Notes: a model not told the origin generated them from the sequence alone. A stretch of 64,000 nt of DNA from Biomphalaria glabrata (GCF_947242115.1 NC_074716.1:4318001-4382000); one strand, 5' to 3'. Positions 1-13,034 are shown, numbered from the stretch's first letter. Made by a program: numbers and translations.

Positions 1-1
1 A

Positions 2-3000
2 AAGGACTTAGCAGCTTATGTACAGCAAGTTGTGAGGGAAGAAACGGAACGTCAAAGACAGAAAGAAGAGATAGAAAGGCAAGACAAAGAAAGAGAAAAA
101 ATTAGAGAACATGAGGCTAAAATGGAGAAGATGAGATTGGATGCAGCACAAGCCAGAGCTCAAATTGAACAAGGAAATAACACAAATAACTCAAATAATT
201 ATACCACTCAAAGAGACAACCCTAATTCGCAGACATGGCTAAAGAGAAAGATACAAAGTTTTGATGAACAGAAGGATGACATTGGTGATTTCCTGAAAAG
301 ATATGAGGCAAAAATGTCTACATTTAATATGCCTGAAGAAGAATGGTCTGAAATACTGATAGACTTTGTTCATGGTCAAGCTCTAACAATATGCCAAAAT
401 CATGACCATCATATTGATGATAGCTATCAAGTTTTAAAAAGAGAGTTATTGAATGCCTATGGTCATAATGCTACAACTTTTAGAAAGAAATACTTTGACA
501 ATATACCATCATTAGGAATAGAACCCCAAACTACTATTAATATGGAAAAGGATTTTTTCAATAAGTGGGTAAAATTAGAAAAAGTGAATAGCTCTTATGA
601 AGGATTAAAAAATTTTATTTTAGTGGACAACTTTGTAAATAAATGTGATCCTCAATTACAATCTTTTATTAGAGAAAGAAACCCAAAAACTATAGATGAA
701 ATAACAGAGATAATGAGAATATACAAAAATGCCTATCCAAATAAACCATTTTCTGATAGAGATAAGAGCAAAGTAGATTTAATAGGATACACCAAAGAAA
801 ATGTTGATAGAAGTAGAAATAGAAACAGATCAAATAGTGGAAATAGAAAATATAGTGAAATAACCTGTTTTAAATGTCAAGGAAAAGGTCATATAGCAGC
901 TAACTGTAGAAGAGGGAATAGTAGGTCTGGAAGTAGAAATAGATACAATGAACAAAATAACAGTAGATATAGGAGTAGAGATAGGAATGACAGGGGAAAT
1001 TATAGAAATAGGAGTTACAGTAGGGAATACAAAAATAAAGGTGCAGATAGGGTATATTTCATGGAAGGAAATAGGAACAATTTTGCAGTGTACCCAGGGT
1101 TTGTAGATAGAATTCCGGTGGAATTAATCAGGGATTCAGGTTGTAACACTTTGGCAGTAAAAACTAAATTTGTCAAACCTCATTGGTATAAAGGGTTTAC
1201 TAAGAAAGTAGAATTAGCAGATGGCACCGTAAGGGAATTTAAAGCTATAAGGGTATACATTGAAACTCCATTTTTCACTGGCTATTGTGATGGCATTGCA
1301 ATACCAGAAATGAGATATGATATGTTAGTAGGAAACATAAAAGGAGTTAAAGAATGTTCAAGAAAAGAATTAGAAGACTGGCAAAACAAATACAAAAACA
1401 TAAGACAAAATCATGAAAACATAGAAACACAAAATATAACAAGTATGGTAATAACAAGATCAATGAATAAACAAGATGAGAAACAGGAAAATACAATAAA
1501 TGTAATAAGTAAGGATGAAGAAAAAGAAACCAGTAAGGTAATACAAATAGAAAATACAGATGTTAAGGAAAGAGAGATAGAAAATGAAACACAAAATAGT
1601 CTTGAAACACAAATATCTCAAAGTGAAAAAGAAACAATACCCAAATTTGCATTAGAACAAATGAATGATAATATTATTGGGAAAATTTATTCAAGAATAT
1701 CAGATAAAAACAATAATAATCCAATGGAGAAATTTTGTATAGAGAATAAAATATTATTTAGACAAACAAGTAATGATAACAAGAAAATAAAACAACTTGT
1801 CTTACCACAGAAATATTGGAAAGATGTTTTAATCATGACACATGATAATAATTTAGCAGCACATAGGGGAGTAAAGAAATGTTATAGGAATTTGTCAAAA
1901 CAAGTATTTTGGCCTAAAATGAAAGCAACAATCAACAAATACATAAACTCATGTGACATATGTCAAAAGAGATCTAATAAAAGCCTAGTGAATAAAGCAC
2001 CTATTCAAGAAATGGATGAACCTACAGCACCATTTCAGAAAGTATCTATTGATTTAATAGGTCCTTTAATTCAAACTGAAAATAATAACAAATACATTCT
2101 AACAGTAATAGACATGTTTAGTAGATACCCAGAGGCAATCCCATTATCAAATACAAGTGCAGAAAATATCATTAATGCCATAACTCAAAAAGTAATTACA
2201 AGACATGGTATACCTAAAATTATATTGAGTGATCAGGGATCTCAGTTTAAGTCAGAACAATTTAAGAAATGGACTAAACAATACAATATACAACACATAT
2301 ACTCTTCGGTTTATCACCCAGAGAGTAATGGTTTATGTGAACGATATGGTGGTTCATTAAAAAGATCATTAACAAAGATAATTCAGAATAATCAGAACAA
2401 GTGGGATCATTACATTAACTATGTACTATTTGCTCATAGAAACAACATCCATGAAGCAACACAATTTTCACCATATGAAATAATACATGGAAGAAAACCC
2501 AGAGATGAATTAGATGTTTTTAAAGAAAATCTAATAGACAATGAGAATAAATTAAACAATGACAGTGAAACAACAATCACAACAGAATTGAAAGAAATAT
2601 GGACTCAAGCATATAACAACAATAAGAAGTACAAACAAAGTGCTCATGAGAATCTAAATAGGAAAAGACAATTGAAAACACTAGAAGTAGGAAACAATGT
2701 ATTAATATTAATAAATGACCTGAAAAATAAAATTGGTAAACAATGGAAAGGTCCATTTAAGGTGATAAAACAAATTAGTGATGTGAATTATCAAATTGAA
2801 ATAAATGGGAAAATTAAAACATATCACATAAATAATTTGAAACTGTATCATGATAGAGAAGATGAGTTAATACAAAACATTCAGGAGGAAATAGAAAATA
2901 CATTTTCAGAAAGAGAAGAATGCTTAATGATAATAACAAATGAAAATCACAATGAAAATGATATTAAAGAAATACCTGTAATAGAAACAAAAGAGAATCA

Positions 3001-4405
3001 AACTTGGCAAAAGATTAATCTTAATAATTTAACTAAGGAAAAGTCAAAAGATATAACTAAAATAATACAGGAATACAAAGAAATTTTTTCCAGTATACCA
3101 GGAAAAACTAATATTATTAAACATGACATTAAAGTAACAGATCCAAAACCTATCAAGCTTAAGCCATATAGAATACCGCTACATTTACAAGACAAAGTAA
3201 AGAAAGAAATAGACAATTTACTAGAATCAGGTATAATTGAGTCATCAACATCTCCTTATGCTTCACCAATTGTGATAGCCAAAAAGAAGAATGGAGATAT
3301 AAGGTTATGTATTGATTATAGGAAACTTAACAACATCACAGAATTTGACCCATATCCAATGCCAAATATAGAGGATATTTTACATAAATTAAATGGAGCA
3401 AAATTTTTTACTAAATTGGATTTAACTAAAGGTTATTGGCAAATACCTTTAACAGAAAATGCAAAACCTTACACAGCATTTGTAACACCATATGGTATTT
3501 TTCAATGGAATTATATGAGTTTTGGATTAGTAAATGCACCTGCCACATTTAATAGAATGATGAACATGATAATTGGAAACAAAGAAAATGTTATTTGCTA
3601 TTTGGATGACATATGTATTTTTAATAATAGTTGGGAGGAACATTTGGTAGATGTAAAAGAAGTGTTCAAAATAATAAAAGAAAGTGGACTTACAATTCAA
3701 TCAGAAAAAGTAGAAATAGGATTGGAGGAAATAATTTTCTTAGGACATAAAGTAAATAACAACATGATTAGCCCTATTGAAGATAACATAAAGAAAGTAC
3801 TTAATATTGAAATACCTACAACAAAAAGACAAATTAAAAGCATATTGGGAATAGTAAATTATTACAGAAAGTTTATAAAGAACTTAGCAGAAATAGTGAA
3901 TCCATTAAATGATTTACTTAAAAAAGGAAAACCTCAAAAAGTAGTTTGTAATGAGGAATGTGTGAAAGCTATTGACAGAATTAAAGATGTTTTTAGTCAT
4001 GAACTAATATTAAGACTACCTGATAAAGACAAAATATTTTATGTCACAACTGATGCATCTGGTAATGCTATTGGTGGTTGTTTAATGCAGAACTATGATA
4101 ACTTACATCCTATATTATATGTAAGCAGAAAATTGTCAGAGGCAGAAAAAAAATATAGTGTCATTGAAAGAGAAGCCTTAGCTGTAATATGGGTAATTAC
4201 TAAGCTAGAGAGCTATTTAATAGGAAGGAAATTCATATTATTAACTGATCATAAACCTATTCAGTATATACAGCAAAAGAGCATGAAAAACAGTCGTGTT
4301 TATAGATGGTTCTTAGCACTACAGGAGTATAAATTTGAAGTGAAAGCTATTAGTGGATCTGTGAATATTGTAGCTGATCTATTGTCTAGAATGACATTGA
4401 AATGA
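2..4405 (+). mobile_element. Ty3/gypsy-type LTR retrotransposon polyprotein, Gmr1-like domain order
   Basis: The reading frame is open from the window edge, so the 5' part of gag and the 5' LTR lie outside. Domains in order: a charged, coiled gag region; a CCHC zinc knuckle (CFKCQGKGHIAANC, near 870-910); an aspartic protease with DSG (near 1135); an integrase with an HHCC zinc-binding region (about 1860-1970) and a catalytic core (about 2040-2420); then reverse transcriptase with YLDD (near 3600) and RNase H with TTDASG (near 4050). The reverse transcriptase is of Ty3/gypsy type, yet integrase precedes it. That order is known for Gmr1-like gypsy elements and for copia. The visible coding part looks whole, so the copy is probably young. 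Confidence 0.93.
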
Positions 4406-4989
4406 AATAAGTTTGTAAATAAACTATGATTATATTGAGTATGTAATATATATTAATATATTGGCACCATTTATATGTTATGGAAAAGGGAGATAAGTAA
4501 ATTTGATGTTAAGCATTTGAAAGTAAGTATAGATATTTTTTTTTGTATGAATCATTTCATATATCATTGATGAAAGTTAGTTCTATGGAAAAGGGTGAGT
4601 ATAAAAGAAAAATGGACAAAAGCGTATAAAAGGGTGGTAAGAAAAAAAAAAAAATTATTGAATGTGTAAATAAAGTATATAATTGTTTTTTGAAATGTTG
4701 TATTTTATCAGATTACTGCCAGAGAAGAACACTTGTGATGTGTGACGTGCCCATAAGATGCCACATTTTCTTTTATGATGAACTGGGTACTAATGAAGAT
4801 GATTTTGGAATGTTATGAACTGTTATGAACATTGACATGAATATGAGGAACTGTCAAGATGAAGATGTCAAGATGAAGAGATCAAGATTTTATGTTTGTG
4901 GTCTTCCCCTTAAATTGAAAATGCCCTTGTAAGACTTGACAGTAGTGGAAAAATATTGACATATTTTTTTTTCAAGGGGGGGAGGAATC
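4406..4989 (+). mobile_element. 3' untranslated segment and polypurine tract of the LTR element
   Basis: AT-rich non-coding stretch between the end of the polyprotein and the presumed 3' LTR. A T-run followed by a G/A-rich tract (about 4970-4987) directly precedes a TGTTAGAC start, which is the arrangement expected of a polypurine tract next to a 3' LTR. Confidence 0.6.
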
Positions 4990-5296
4990 TGTTAGACACC
5001 TTATTTATATAGGTTAGTTATTTTAGTTATTTAGCGACGCACCATAGTAGACGCATATTGAACGGGACTAGTGACGTTTGGGATATGTTGGGTTAGAGAC
5101 CGAAAAATCAGTTAGCGATATAACATTACAGGGTAACGACGTGTTTAGTGACAGAGACTTCTACTGTGGCCTTTTATCAGAATAAATCCATGTACAATTG
5201 TTCATCAGAGTCGACTACATCTCTTCACTAGTTAAAATAGATGTTTGTCTCGTTCTATCTGGATTGTTGTTCAACTACACGTAATACACCCGAACA
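4990..5296 (+). mobile_element. probable 3' LTR of the Gmr1-like element
   Basis: Begins TGTTAGACACC right after the polypurine tract and contains an AATAAA-type signal near 5182. The right end is a guess (CGAACA at about 5296), because the 5' LTR is outside the window and cannot be compared. Confidence 0.5.
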
Positions 5297-7525
5297 ATTA
5301 CACCCAAACGATTGCAGAGTAATTGGTTGACTTCAAGACAGCCTGAACAAGCAACATCACACTATATATGTCGAGGTATTCCCCTTAATACGTTTTGCGA
5401 ACTCTAGGCTCATGGACAGCTGTTCTGTCTTCGAGGAATCCAGGCTGATGTTAATTTGTTACATCGCTATCACCGATGGATCATATCCAAAGACGCTCTG
5501 TTAGACGTTGGGCCTAAAGCCGAGCACACTGAGAAAAATTCCCTCATGTGCGACATCAGCCGCGCGAGTATCCGCCAGAAAATGGTCTTTTGACGAACGG
5601 TGTGTGAAAAGTGGATGGCTGTTTGGGCTCTCTTCCATCTCCGCTAGTGCAATGGACTCAATCCTTAGGCACCCCAACCGGGGCTCTGTTTTGCTTCCCA
5701 ATCGGACACAATCTGGGGGCAAATGTGCATACATATAGAGGCCAATGCATGACCTTAGTCAAGGTAATTAACAATACGTTTATCAATGGTTCTCCATTGG
5801 CTGGATGGGTGGCTGCCTGGTCGTGCGGTTCAATCGTCTCAATGGTCCCGGGTTCATGCCGTGCCCGCTGCCATCCCTGTGGGAGGTTCGGGCCAGGACA
5901 TATTAACCATTTTATAAACATTTTAAACCACATTTCTAAAACAGTAAGGATTTAAGAATTTTGTAATAATTTTAAACATACTGGACCATACTCAGGTCAT
6001 CTACTGGACCATACACAAGTTATCTAATATACCATACACATGTCATCTACTGGGCCACAAGCAGGTCAACTACTGGGCCACAAACAGGTCAACTACTGGA
6101 CCACACACGGGTCTCGTGTTCAGCCAAAATGTAACCTTTGTAAGCTTCATCCTCAAGGGTAATTTATTTAATAAAATCGGTTGCTTTATACATCCAACAT
6201 ACAATGAGCAACAGTTTAATGTTTTGACCGTATTCTTGACTTCAAAAAAAGCATTTGAGAATCAACAAACATGATGTTCTCATCATGAAGACTTTCAACT
6301 TACAACAATGGACATTGACGTTCAATGTTGTTATTCAACTTTTCTTTCGGAAATTCTCAGAACAGTGAACATCAGGTGTAAGGAGGCTTCAGACATTGCC
6401 AGTGACGGATCTTTGTGGAGACAGCTTGCCGCCCAATGCGCCGAACGGCGCGGGAGGGCCTGAGTCTAAGTAAGTAGGTCTTTCGGAAATAAGTCTTTTA
6501 TGTTATTTCTCTTGCTTTGGATTTCATCTGTTTAGTGTGTAGTTGAAGAAAGTGTCTTTAAATTCGGTTATACCTAAATGTCGATCTTTCTAAATGGTTT
6601 TACCGAGATTGTCCATAGTTACCTTTGTAAGTGTAGAGTAGATATGATTTATTTAATTTATTATATTAGTTATATTTATTATGTTTTACATTCCCTGTAA
6701 GACATCTGAAGATTGTTCTGTAAAAGATGTGTATGTGTATGTGCCTAAATAATGGGGTGTGTTATTCTGAATTGTAAGTAGTCGATTTAATGTTATACCA
6801 AGGTAGTACATTATTAAGGAATGGCTGCTTGGAGATTTAATAACCTGTTGAAGTGCTTATATCTTTTTTGGATGCCCTAAACTGGCATCCCATTCTTCCC
6901 CATCAATCATTGTATTATAGTATTACATTTATAATCTTATTTTAAAGTGTAAATATGGTGAATGCATTTTGGTTTAGGAAACTAGTTGAGGGCTCGATAA
7001 TATTTGTCTGAGACACTATTTTAGGAGAGACAGAGTAGTTTATTAAAATGCATTTCCAAACATAATACAAGCTGTGTTCTGATCTGGGTCACGTTCTGAC
7101 CGTTTTTAAAATAATTACGATTGCTTGTATAACACTGCCCACAAGTTGTAATGGGCAGCAATCTCTACATAATAATAATTTTATTTATAAAGTGCTGTTA
7201 ACAAACAAAATGTAGGCTCGAGGCGCTGTAATAACATTACAAACACATACGTGCTAAGTGTATGTACTATTTATCTAAAAAAGTTTTAAACAGATAGGTC
7301 TTAATGTTCATCTTAAAAGTGGTGTAGCATGTTGTCTGTTTGATGGTAAAATTGAAGAAAAAAGAAGATGTCGTCTTTGAATTTCTATTTCCCCCCCCCC
7401 CTTTCATAATAGAGAATTCGCTGACATTGCCCCCACTTGATCTCTCATAAAAATGAACTTATTTAAATATTTTTAATATCTATATCAGAAGAGCGAAAAA
7501 AAAAAGGTTAATTCATCAGCTTACA
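5297..7525. other. intergenic, no gene recognised
   Basis: Only short, overlapping open frames on both strands with no recognisable domain. It contains a SINE relic (5803-5900) and, near 7165-7320, an interspersed-repeat-like stretch (ATAATAATTTTATTTATAAAG followed by a GCTCGAGGCGCTG core). Short CTACTGGACCA-type repeats occur at about 5990-6110. Confidence 0.5.
5803..5900 (+). repeat. SINE family A, diverged copy
   Basis: Matches the GGCTGCCTGGTCGTGCGGTT head and the GGGTTCA box B-like part of the tRNA-derived SINE seen better at 34866, but is shorter and more diverged. Confidence 0.55.
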
Positions 7526-7668
7526 GGGGCGCGGTAGCTAAGTGGTAAAGCAAATGGCTTCTTAACCGTTGGGTCCCGGGTTCGAATCCTTGTGAAGACT
7601 AGGATTTTTCAATTTCGAATATTTGGAGCACCTCTGAGTCCATCCAAATCGAATTAGGTACCTGACAC
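7526..7668 (+). repeat. SINE family B (tRNA-derived), truncated copy
   Basis: The head GCGCGGTAGCTAAGTGG with GGGTTCGAATCC resembles tRNA A and B boxes. It is followed by the family's GTGAAGACT...ATTT body. The same family occurs at 18381, 21924, 25931, 32891 and 57851. Confidence 0.75.
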
Positions 7669-7699
7669 AACAGCATAGGCTTTTACCTTAACTACTTAT

Positions 7700-8540
7700 A
7701 CAGGACCTGAGATTTGGACTCCCCCCACACTTGTGTCCGCTGTAATAGATTCTAGTCAAAGTTCGTAACTAAGAATAAACAGAAATTTTGAGAAGAAAAG
7801 GGGCTATTATGCTGATGGATCTACTAATAGGGATACTTTTACTAAGGGTTTCGTTGATTAATAATTATCTTCACGCTTTTTTTATCAATCAATAAGATGG
7901 TATAGGAAGGGACCTATTCTACATTAAAATTATTATCTGAAAAAGAAAATGGTGGTCGGTCTTTACCAAAGGCCCTTTTCTGATCAATAGACAGAGTCGA
8001 TGGGGTCAAGATTAAAACTAAGACTAAGACTAAGACTAAGACTGCTTTATTGATCCTTACGAAAATTTGTTGTGATTACAAGGACTCTCAATCAATGTTC
8101 TCTGGCTCCCGCCGATTAGAATAAGAATAAAGGGTTTTATTAGGATCATTTTGGTTAGTGTTACTGCCACCACCACAACTCGGTCGAGACGTATACTGCC
8201 CTCAGTTGTTCCTCCAACTTTGCGAGTTTGAATCCCGCGTCGAGTCAAGAGATGTTACCGTCCATCCCAAGGAGGGTTTTCTTGAGTCGGCCGCGTGATA
8301 TCAACTGCTGATCTGCGGCTGACTACACTTGACTGTAGGCTACTTGACTTGACTTGACTAAAACGAACTGTAACTGTGCGTATTTTTGTATGTGTGAATC
8401 CTGTCTTGACCGGTAAGGGTCACTTCAACCAAACTTACTAAAACTGAACTATTTTCCATTCTGTTCAACTCAAAGACAACACCATTATATATGTATTGTA
8501 ATACTTTAATCTTCAAGGGGAATAAACTCTTTCAACAAAC
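7700..8540. other. intergenic, no gene recognised
   Basis: No supported coding region. It holds a short GACTAA tandem run (about 8015-8042) followed by TTTATTGATCC, the kind of terminus seen again near 58745 and probably a LINE end. It runs up to the 3' end of the minus-strand GPCR. Confidence 0.4.
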
Positions 8541-9632
8541 CTACCATTGGATACATTGTCGTATAAAACGCATCGATCTAAGAGTCATCAATGTCTCTGA
8601 CCTCAATAACCTAAATACACTGTTTTTCCAAAGAATGACCGGTCGAATAATTTCCCAGAATTCTTGTCTATACTTAGTACTCATAGTATAGTAAACAAAG
8701 ATACTAACACTGCAATTGATGGTCTCTAAAAGGGAGGTAAACGAATAACACATCAGTAAAACGTTAAAATATTTCCCGTTTAATTTCAGTTCTCTTTCTA
8801 GGCCCACTGCCGCGCCCAGCGTAGACTGCGGGAGAAGGCAAATTATAAATATGATTGAGATGTTGATCAGCATTGCGACCACCTTTCTTTCTTTAAGTGT
8901 TGCAGTGCTGGTCTTGTTAGCAGCAACTAATGTTGTGGACTGCCTCCAGACCAACTTTGATTTTAATTTCGACACTGTAATCGTGGTACATAGAAGCAGA
9001 ACGAGGATCGTCGAATAGGGGATGAACTGATCGGCTATGAAGTAATAGACCGCCATTATTGTTTCTCTGTTGCTTTTAAAAACTATAGCTAGGATCGTTT
9101 GGTTGCCCCCAGGGAGGACAACCCAGTTTAAGTTCATGATGTAATAAGGGGGAAATAAGTAGAGGGACAGAAGAAGAACTATCGCCAAGTTGACTAGCGT
9201 GGCAGTCCTAGGGGTGATAACTCGCTTCACTTTTAAAGGCCAGACGACACAGAGGCATCTCTCGAACGTGATGAAGGAAGTCAGCCACCCGCTGACTCGG
9301 ACGAAGTAGCCATTGAGGTAAAACCCGATGGTGAACAAGTGGGACTTGAGCATGAAGAGTTGCGTCTCCCTGATCCACGGACACATGCACATGTTTGAAA
9401 ACTGATGCGCCACCAACGCTCCCAGGTCACAGAACGACAGGGCGAATAAGGTCACGTTCACCCCGTCTTTAAAGCCTTGCCTCCTGAAGTTGATCATGTT
9501 GGCGACGTTGGCGGCAATGCCGAACAGACCGATGAGCTCAGAGCACACCATTATGTTGATTGCCGACAAGGCGTGTAGAACAGACAGCTCTAGTGGCGAA
9601 TTCACCACAGGCTCAGAGCCATTGGAGATCAT
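8541..9632 (-). CDS. orphan class A (rhodopsin-like) G-protein-coupled receptor
   Basis: Single-exon seven-transmembrane receptor of 363 residues, acting at the plasma membrane; the ligand is unknown. Seen: a short glycosylatable N-terminus (NGS near residue 4); TM1 with the GIAANV motif; TM2 with SFCDLGALV (the conserved Asp); TM3 ending ERC in place of DRY; TM6 with ICLLPQS; TM7 with NCSVSIFVYY as the NPxxY equivalent. The style recalls mollusc peptide-type or chemosensory orphan receptors. The frame is open further upstream to 9740, but the codon there is GTG and a pyrimidine-rich TTTCTTTCAG acceptor ends at about 9720. The first ATG in frame (9632, with A at -3) is therefore taken as the start, after a spliced 5' UTR. 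Confidence 0.88.
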   Translation of the reverse strand: MISNGSEPVVNSPLELSVLHALSAINIMVCSELIGLFGIAANVANMINFRRQGFKDGVNVTLFALSFCDLGALVAHQFSNMCMCPWIRETQLFMLKSHLFTIGFYLNGYFVRVSGWLTSFITFERCLCVVWPLKVKRVITPRTATLVNLAIVLLLSLYLFPPYYIMNLNWVVLPGGNQTILAIVFKSNRETIMAVYYFIADQFIPYSTILVLLLCTTITVSKLKSKLVWRQSTTLVAANKTSTATLKERKVVAMLINISIIFIICLLPQSTLGAAVGLERELKLNGKYFNVLLMCYSFTSLLETINCSVSIFVYYTMSTKYRQEFWEIIRPVILWKNSVFRLLRSETLMTLRSMRFIRQCIQW

Positions 9633-9719
9633 TATGATAGTCTTTGTGTAGTTTCTGTATGAAGACCTTACACTTAAATACAATGCTGAATTACAATCTT
9701 CTTGTGGATACAGATAACT
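9633..9719 (-). other. probable 5' UTR part of the GPCR exon with splice acceptor
   Basis: On the minus strand a TATATTTCTTTCAG acceptor ends at 9720, so the coding exon probably starts at 9719. This leaves about 87 nt of 5' UTR before the ATG. The upstream non-coding exon was not located. Confidence 0.45.
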
Positions 9720-9782
9720 CTGAAAGAAATATAGGCACACCTAGTTGGTTTTGAGTTCATGGTGCAAGTGTCTTTTTTCTGT

Positions 9783-10265
9783 TGAGATATAAAATTAAAA
9801 TTGTATGCACGGACAGTTAGACCTAAATAAGGTAACTAATGTAGGCCTACTGATATTTGAAAAAAATTAAAGTTGATGCATAGCCCGGGTGTACATAGAA
9901 CAGGGATATAGCGACTAATGTAGTGATATTTAAAAAATTAAAATTGTATAGACAGACAGTTATACCCAAATATGGTAACTACTATACTGATATTTGAAAA
10001 ATCAAAATTGTTCGCACGGACCATTGAACAATGTAATACTAATATCTGAAAATTAAAATTATATGCACGGATGTCTCATTCTACCGCAGCAGGGATAGGG
10101 CGACTAATGTACTGATATTTAAAAAATTAAAATTGTATGCACGGACAGTTAGACCCAAATAAGGTAACTAATATATTGATATTTGAAAAATTAAAATTGT
10201 AGAAACACACGTACACAAACGCAGGACACAACTATACACCGATATTTGAAAAAAAAATTAATTAG
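9783..10265. repeat. diverged tandem repeat, about 75 bp unit
   Basis: Degenerate units built around GATATTTGAAAAATTAAAATTG, then GCACGGACAGTTAGACC and AAGGTAACTAATGTA, about six times. They lie directly upstream of the GPCR exon, in its presumed 5' intron or promoter region. Confidence 0.7.
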
Positions 10266-11998
10266 TTATAATTTAAGAAAAAAAACACACACTCTGGTAA
10301 CCTTATATATATATATACTACTCTTTCTAAGTGTATGTCTCGTTATCAATTATCAAACTACGAGTGACTTCCCTATCCTTTAAACAAACAAAAAAAAAAA
10401 GTCAAACAAACAACAAAAAAAAGTCAAAGAATCAAAAAAAAAATGTCTGTTCTCTTGTCTGTCATTACCTGTATTGACGTCGACCAGTAAATAAAAGTTG
10501 ACAGCATCTAATTCTTACCAATATCAGGAACCTCAAAGAGACGATCATTATATACAACGACATGAAATGCTTAAAATCTAAACCAGTTACAGGGTGATGT
10601 TATTGATCTATCGTCTTTATGGTGAAGTCAATTAGTAGGCAAATCTTAATGGAGGACTAGACGACGATATACAGCTGTTGTTTTAATACTATAATTATAT
10701 AAACTACTGTAAAACCACTAGAGAACGATGCTGAAACTATTAAATAGCCATTTTATATTAACTCTTTCTCTCCTAACTGACGATACCAGCGTTGATTCCA
10801 CCAGATTGTGGTAAATAATTACGGAGAGAAAGAGTTAAAATTACACATAATGCAACAGTGAAACTAATTTAAGAACAAAGTCACGATAACCTTGTTGTTT
10901 TTTTAAAATCCGTTTTACAATGGCCTACGTTGACTATTGTTTAGTTCTTCTACAGTTTAAAAAGCAAATATTTATCATTATCTTCATAACTTGGACGATG
11001 TATTGCCCGCGTTAACATATGTGTGAAGAGTCGAGCTTACTGGCATAGAAGAGAGCATCTGGCAACTACTGGCTTTTCGTCAGAATAGCTGAGGAACTCC
11101 TACAACAGACAGAGGCGGCCTTAGCAGTTTGCTGTACCCGAGTCCTGTGTCATACGCTAGTTCCCGGACGAGTGTGATACGCGGGTCCGTGAGCCGTACG
11201 CGTAGACTATATATGAGATATAACGTAGCGCATCACCCTAAAGGGCTCGTCCGCTTCTAATGCTGTAACCGTAAACCCAATTACTGTTACAAAACATAGA
11301 GCCTTAAGTAAATACTGAACTATTTTACACTCTATTCCATAGGATAATAACTCTGCAAGTCAGGTTTTGCCTTTAAGATAAAGCCCCAGACCTGTAACAT
11401 TGAATTAGTGCCCTCTAGTCAACATAACTAATGAGTCTAAAACATTTGGCATAAAAAATTCAACAAACTAGACAATAATTTCTGCTATCACGGCCTCCCC
11501 CCAGGTGCGGGGCCTGTAGCGATTGTCACCCCTTAAGGCCGCCTCCGCTACAAGGACCGCAGTGCATACCCTCAATAATTCAATAACAGCTATCGTCGAA
11601 GAAAAACTTAATCAACCAAGAAAGAAAATGTTTCATGATGTGCAAACTATGTAGGTCAAAGAAGGGTCTTCCTTTCTCTTATTCTTCCGACTCGATGACT
11701 TTCCCCTTATTATTTTATTAGATATTGAAGATGTAAGATCACTGGAAGATGAAATCTCTATAGTCTTGTGTTAAAAGTGAGAAAAAGAAATACTCAACTA
11801 AAAACCATGAACAGTCAATGGGCTTACGATGCCAAGCCCGCACTACATATAGCGATGTTTTTGTGAAGTCCGGCATGAACAGTGTAGAGGGACTGGTTAT
11901 TGTTTGACAGCAATGCTGGGCAGGCCATACATCCCGTATGGGGAATTATCGTATGCCAAAGGTAATCTTGCTAAACTTGAACTACGAAAGACCACCTC
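10266..11998. other. intergenic, AT-rich, no gene recognised
   Basis: No coding region supported on either strand. Apart from the MITE at 10762-10834 I see only AT-rich unique-looking sequence and a GC-richer patch (about 11100-11240). Confidence 0.4.
10762..10834 (+). mobile_element. short TTAA-flanked MITE, copy 1
   Basis: 73 bp bounded by CTCTTTCTCTCC and GGAGAGAAAGAG, flanked on both sides by TTAA. TTAA duplication is typical of the piggyBac superfamily. Copies 2 and 3 are at 57572 and 58138. Confidence 0.8.
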
Positions 11999-13034
11999 GT
12001 GGTTTCATCAGAATTTATACAGCATAAACACATGGTTTCATCAGAATCTATACAGCATAAACACATGGTTTCATCAGAATCTATACAGCATAAACACATA
12101 GTTTCACCAGAATCTTTACAACATAAACACATGGTTTCATCAGAATCTTTACAACATAAACACATGATTTCATCAGAATCTATACAGCATAAACACATGG
12201 TTTCATCAGAATCTATACAGCATAAACACATGGTTTCACCAGAATCTATACAGCATAAACACATGGTTTCATCAGAATCTATACAGCATAAACACATGGT
12301 TTCATCAGAATCTTTACAACATAAACACATGGTTTCATCAGAATCTATACAGCATAAACACATGGTTTCATCAGAATCTATACAGCATAAACACATGGTT
12401 TCATCAGAATCTATACAGCATAAACACATAGTTTCACCAGAATCTTTACAACATAAACACATGGTTTCATCAGAATCTATACAGCATAAACACATGGTTT
12501 CATCAGAATCTATACAGCATAAACACATGGTTTCATCAGAATCTTTACAACATAAACACATGGTTTCATCAGAATCTATACAGCATAAACACATGGTTTC
12601 ATCAGAATCTATACAGCATAAACACATGGTTTCATCAGAATCTATACAGCATAAACACAAAGTTTCACCAGAATCTTTACAACATAAACACATGGTTTCA
12701 TCAGAATCTATACAGCATAAACACATGGTTTCATCAGAATCTATACAACATAAACACATGGTTTCACCAGAATCTATACAGCATAAACACATGATTTCAC
12801 CAGAATCTATACAACATAAACACATGGTTTCACCAGAATCTATACAACATAAACACATGGTTTCACCAGAATCTATACAGCATAAACACATGGTTTCACC
12901 AGAATCTATACAACATAAACACATGGTTTCATCAGAATCTATACAGCATAAACACATGGTTTCATCAGAATCTGTACAGCATAAACACATGGTTTCATCA
13001 GAATCTATACAGCATAAACACATGGTTTCACCAG
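11999..13034. repeat. 33-bp minisatellite, about 31 copies
   Basis: Unit of the type TTTCATCAGAATCTATACAG + CATAAACACATGG, with recurrent variants (ATCAG/ACCAG, CTATACAGC/CTTTACAAC). Because 33 is a multiple of three and the unit lacks stops, it reads open on both strands. I do not regard either reading as a gene. The variant units form higher-order patterns, suggesting block duplication. Confidence 0.95.

Noticed and set aside
7526-7600. tRNA gene
   Set aside because: A and B box-like sequences are present, but this is the head of a dispersed SINE that recurs at five other places with the same non-tRNA body.
9633-9740. Longer GPCR N-terminus starting at 9740
   Set aside because: That codon is GTG, and a splice acceptor lies between it and the first in-frame ATG at 9632.
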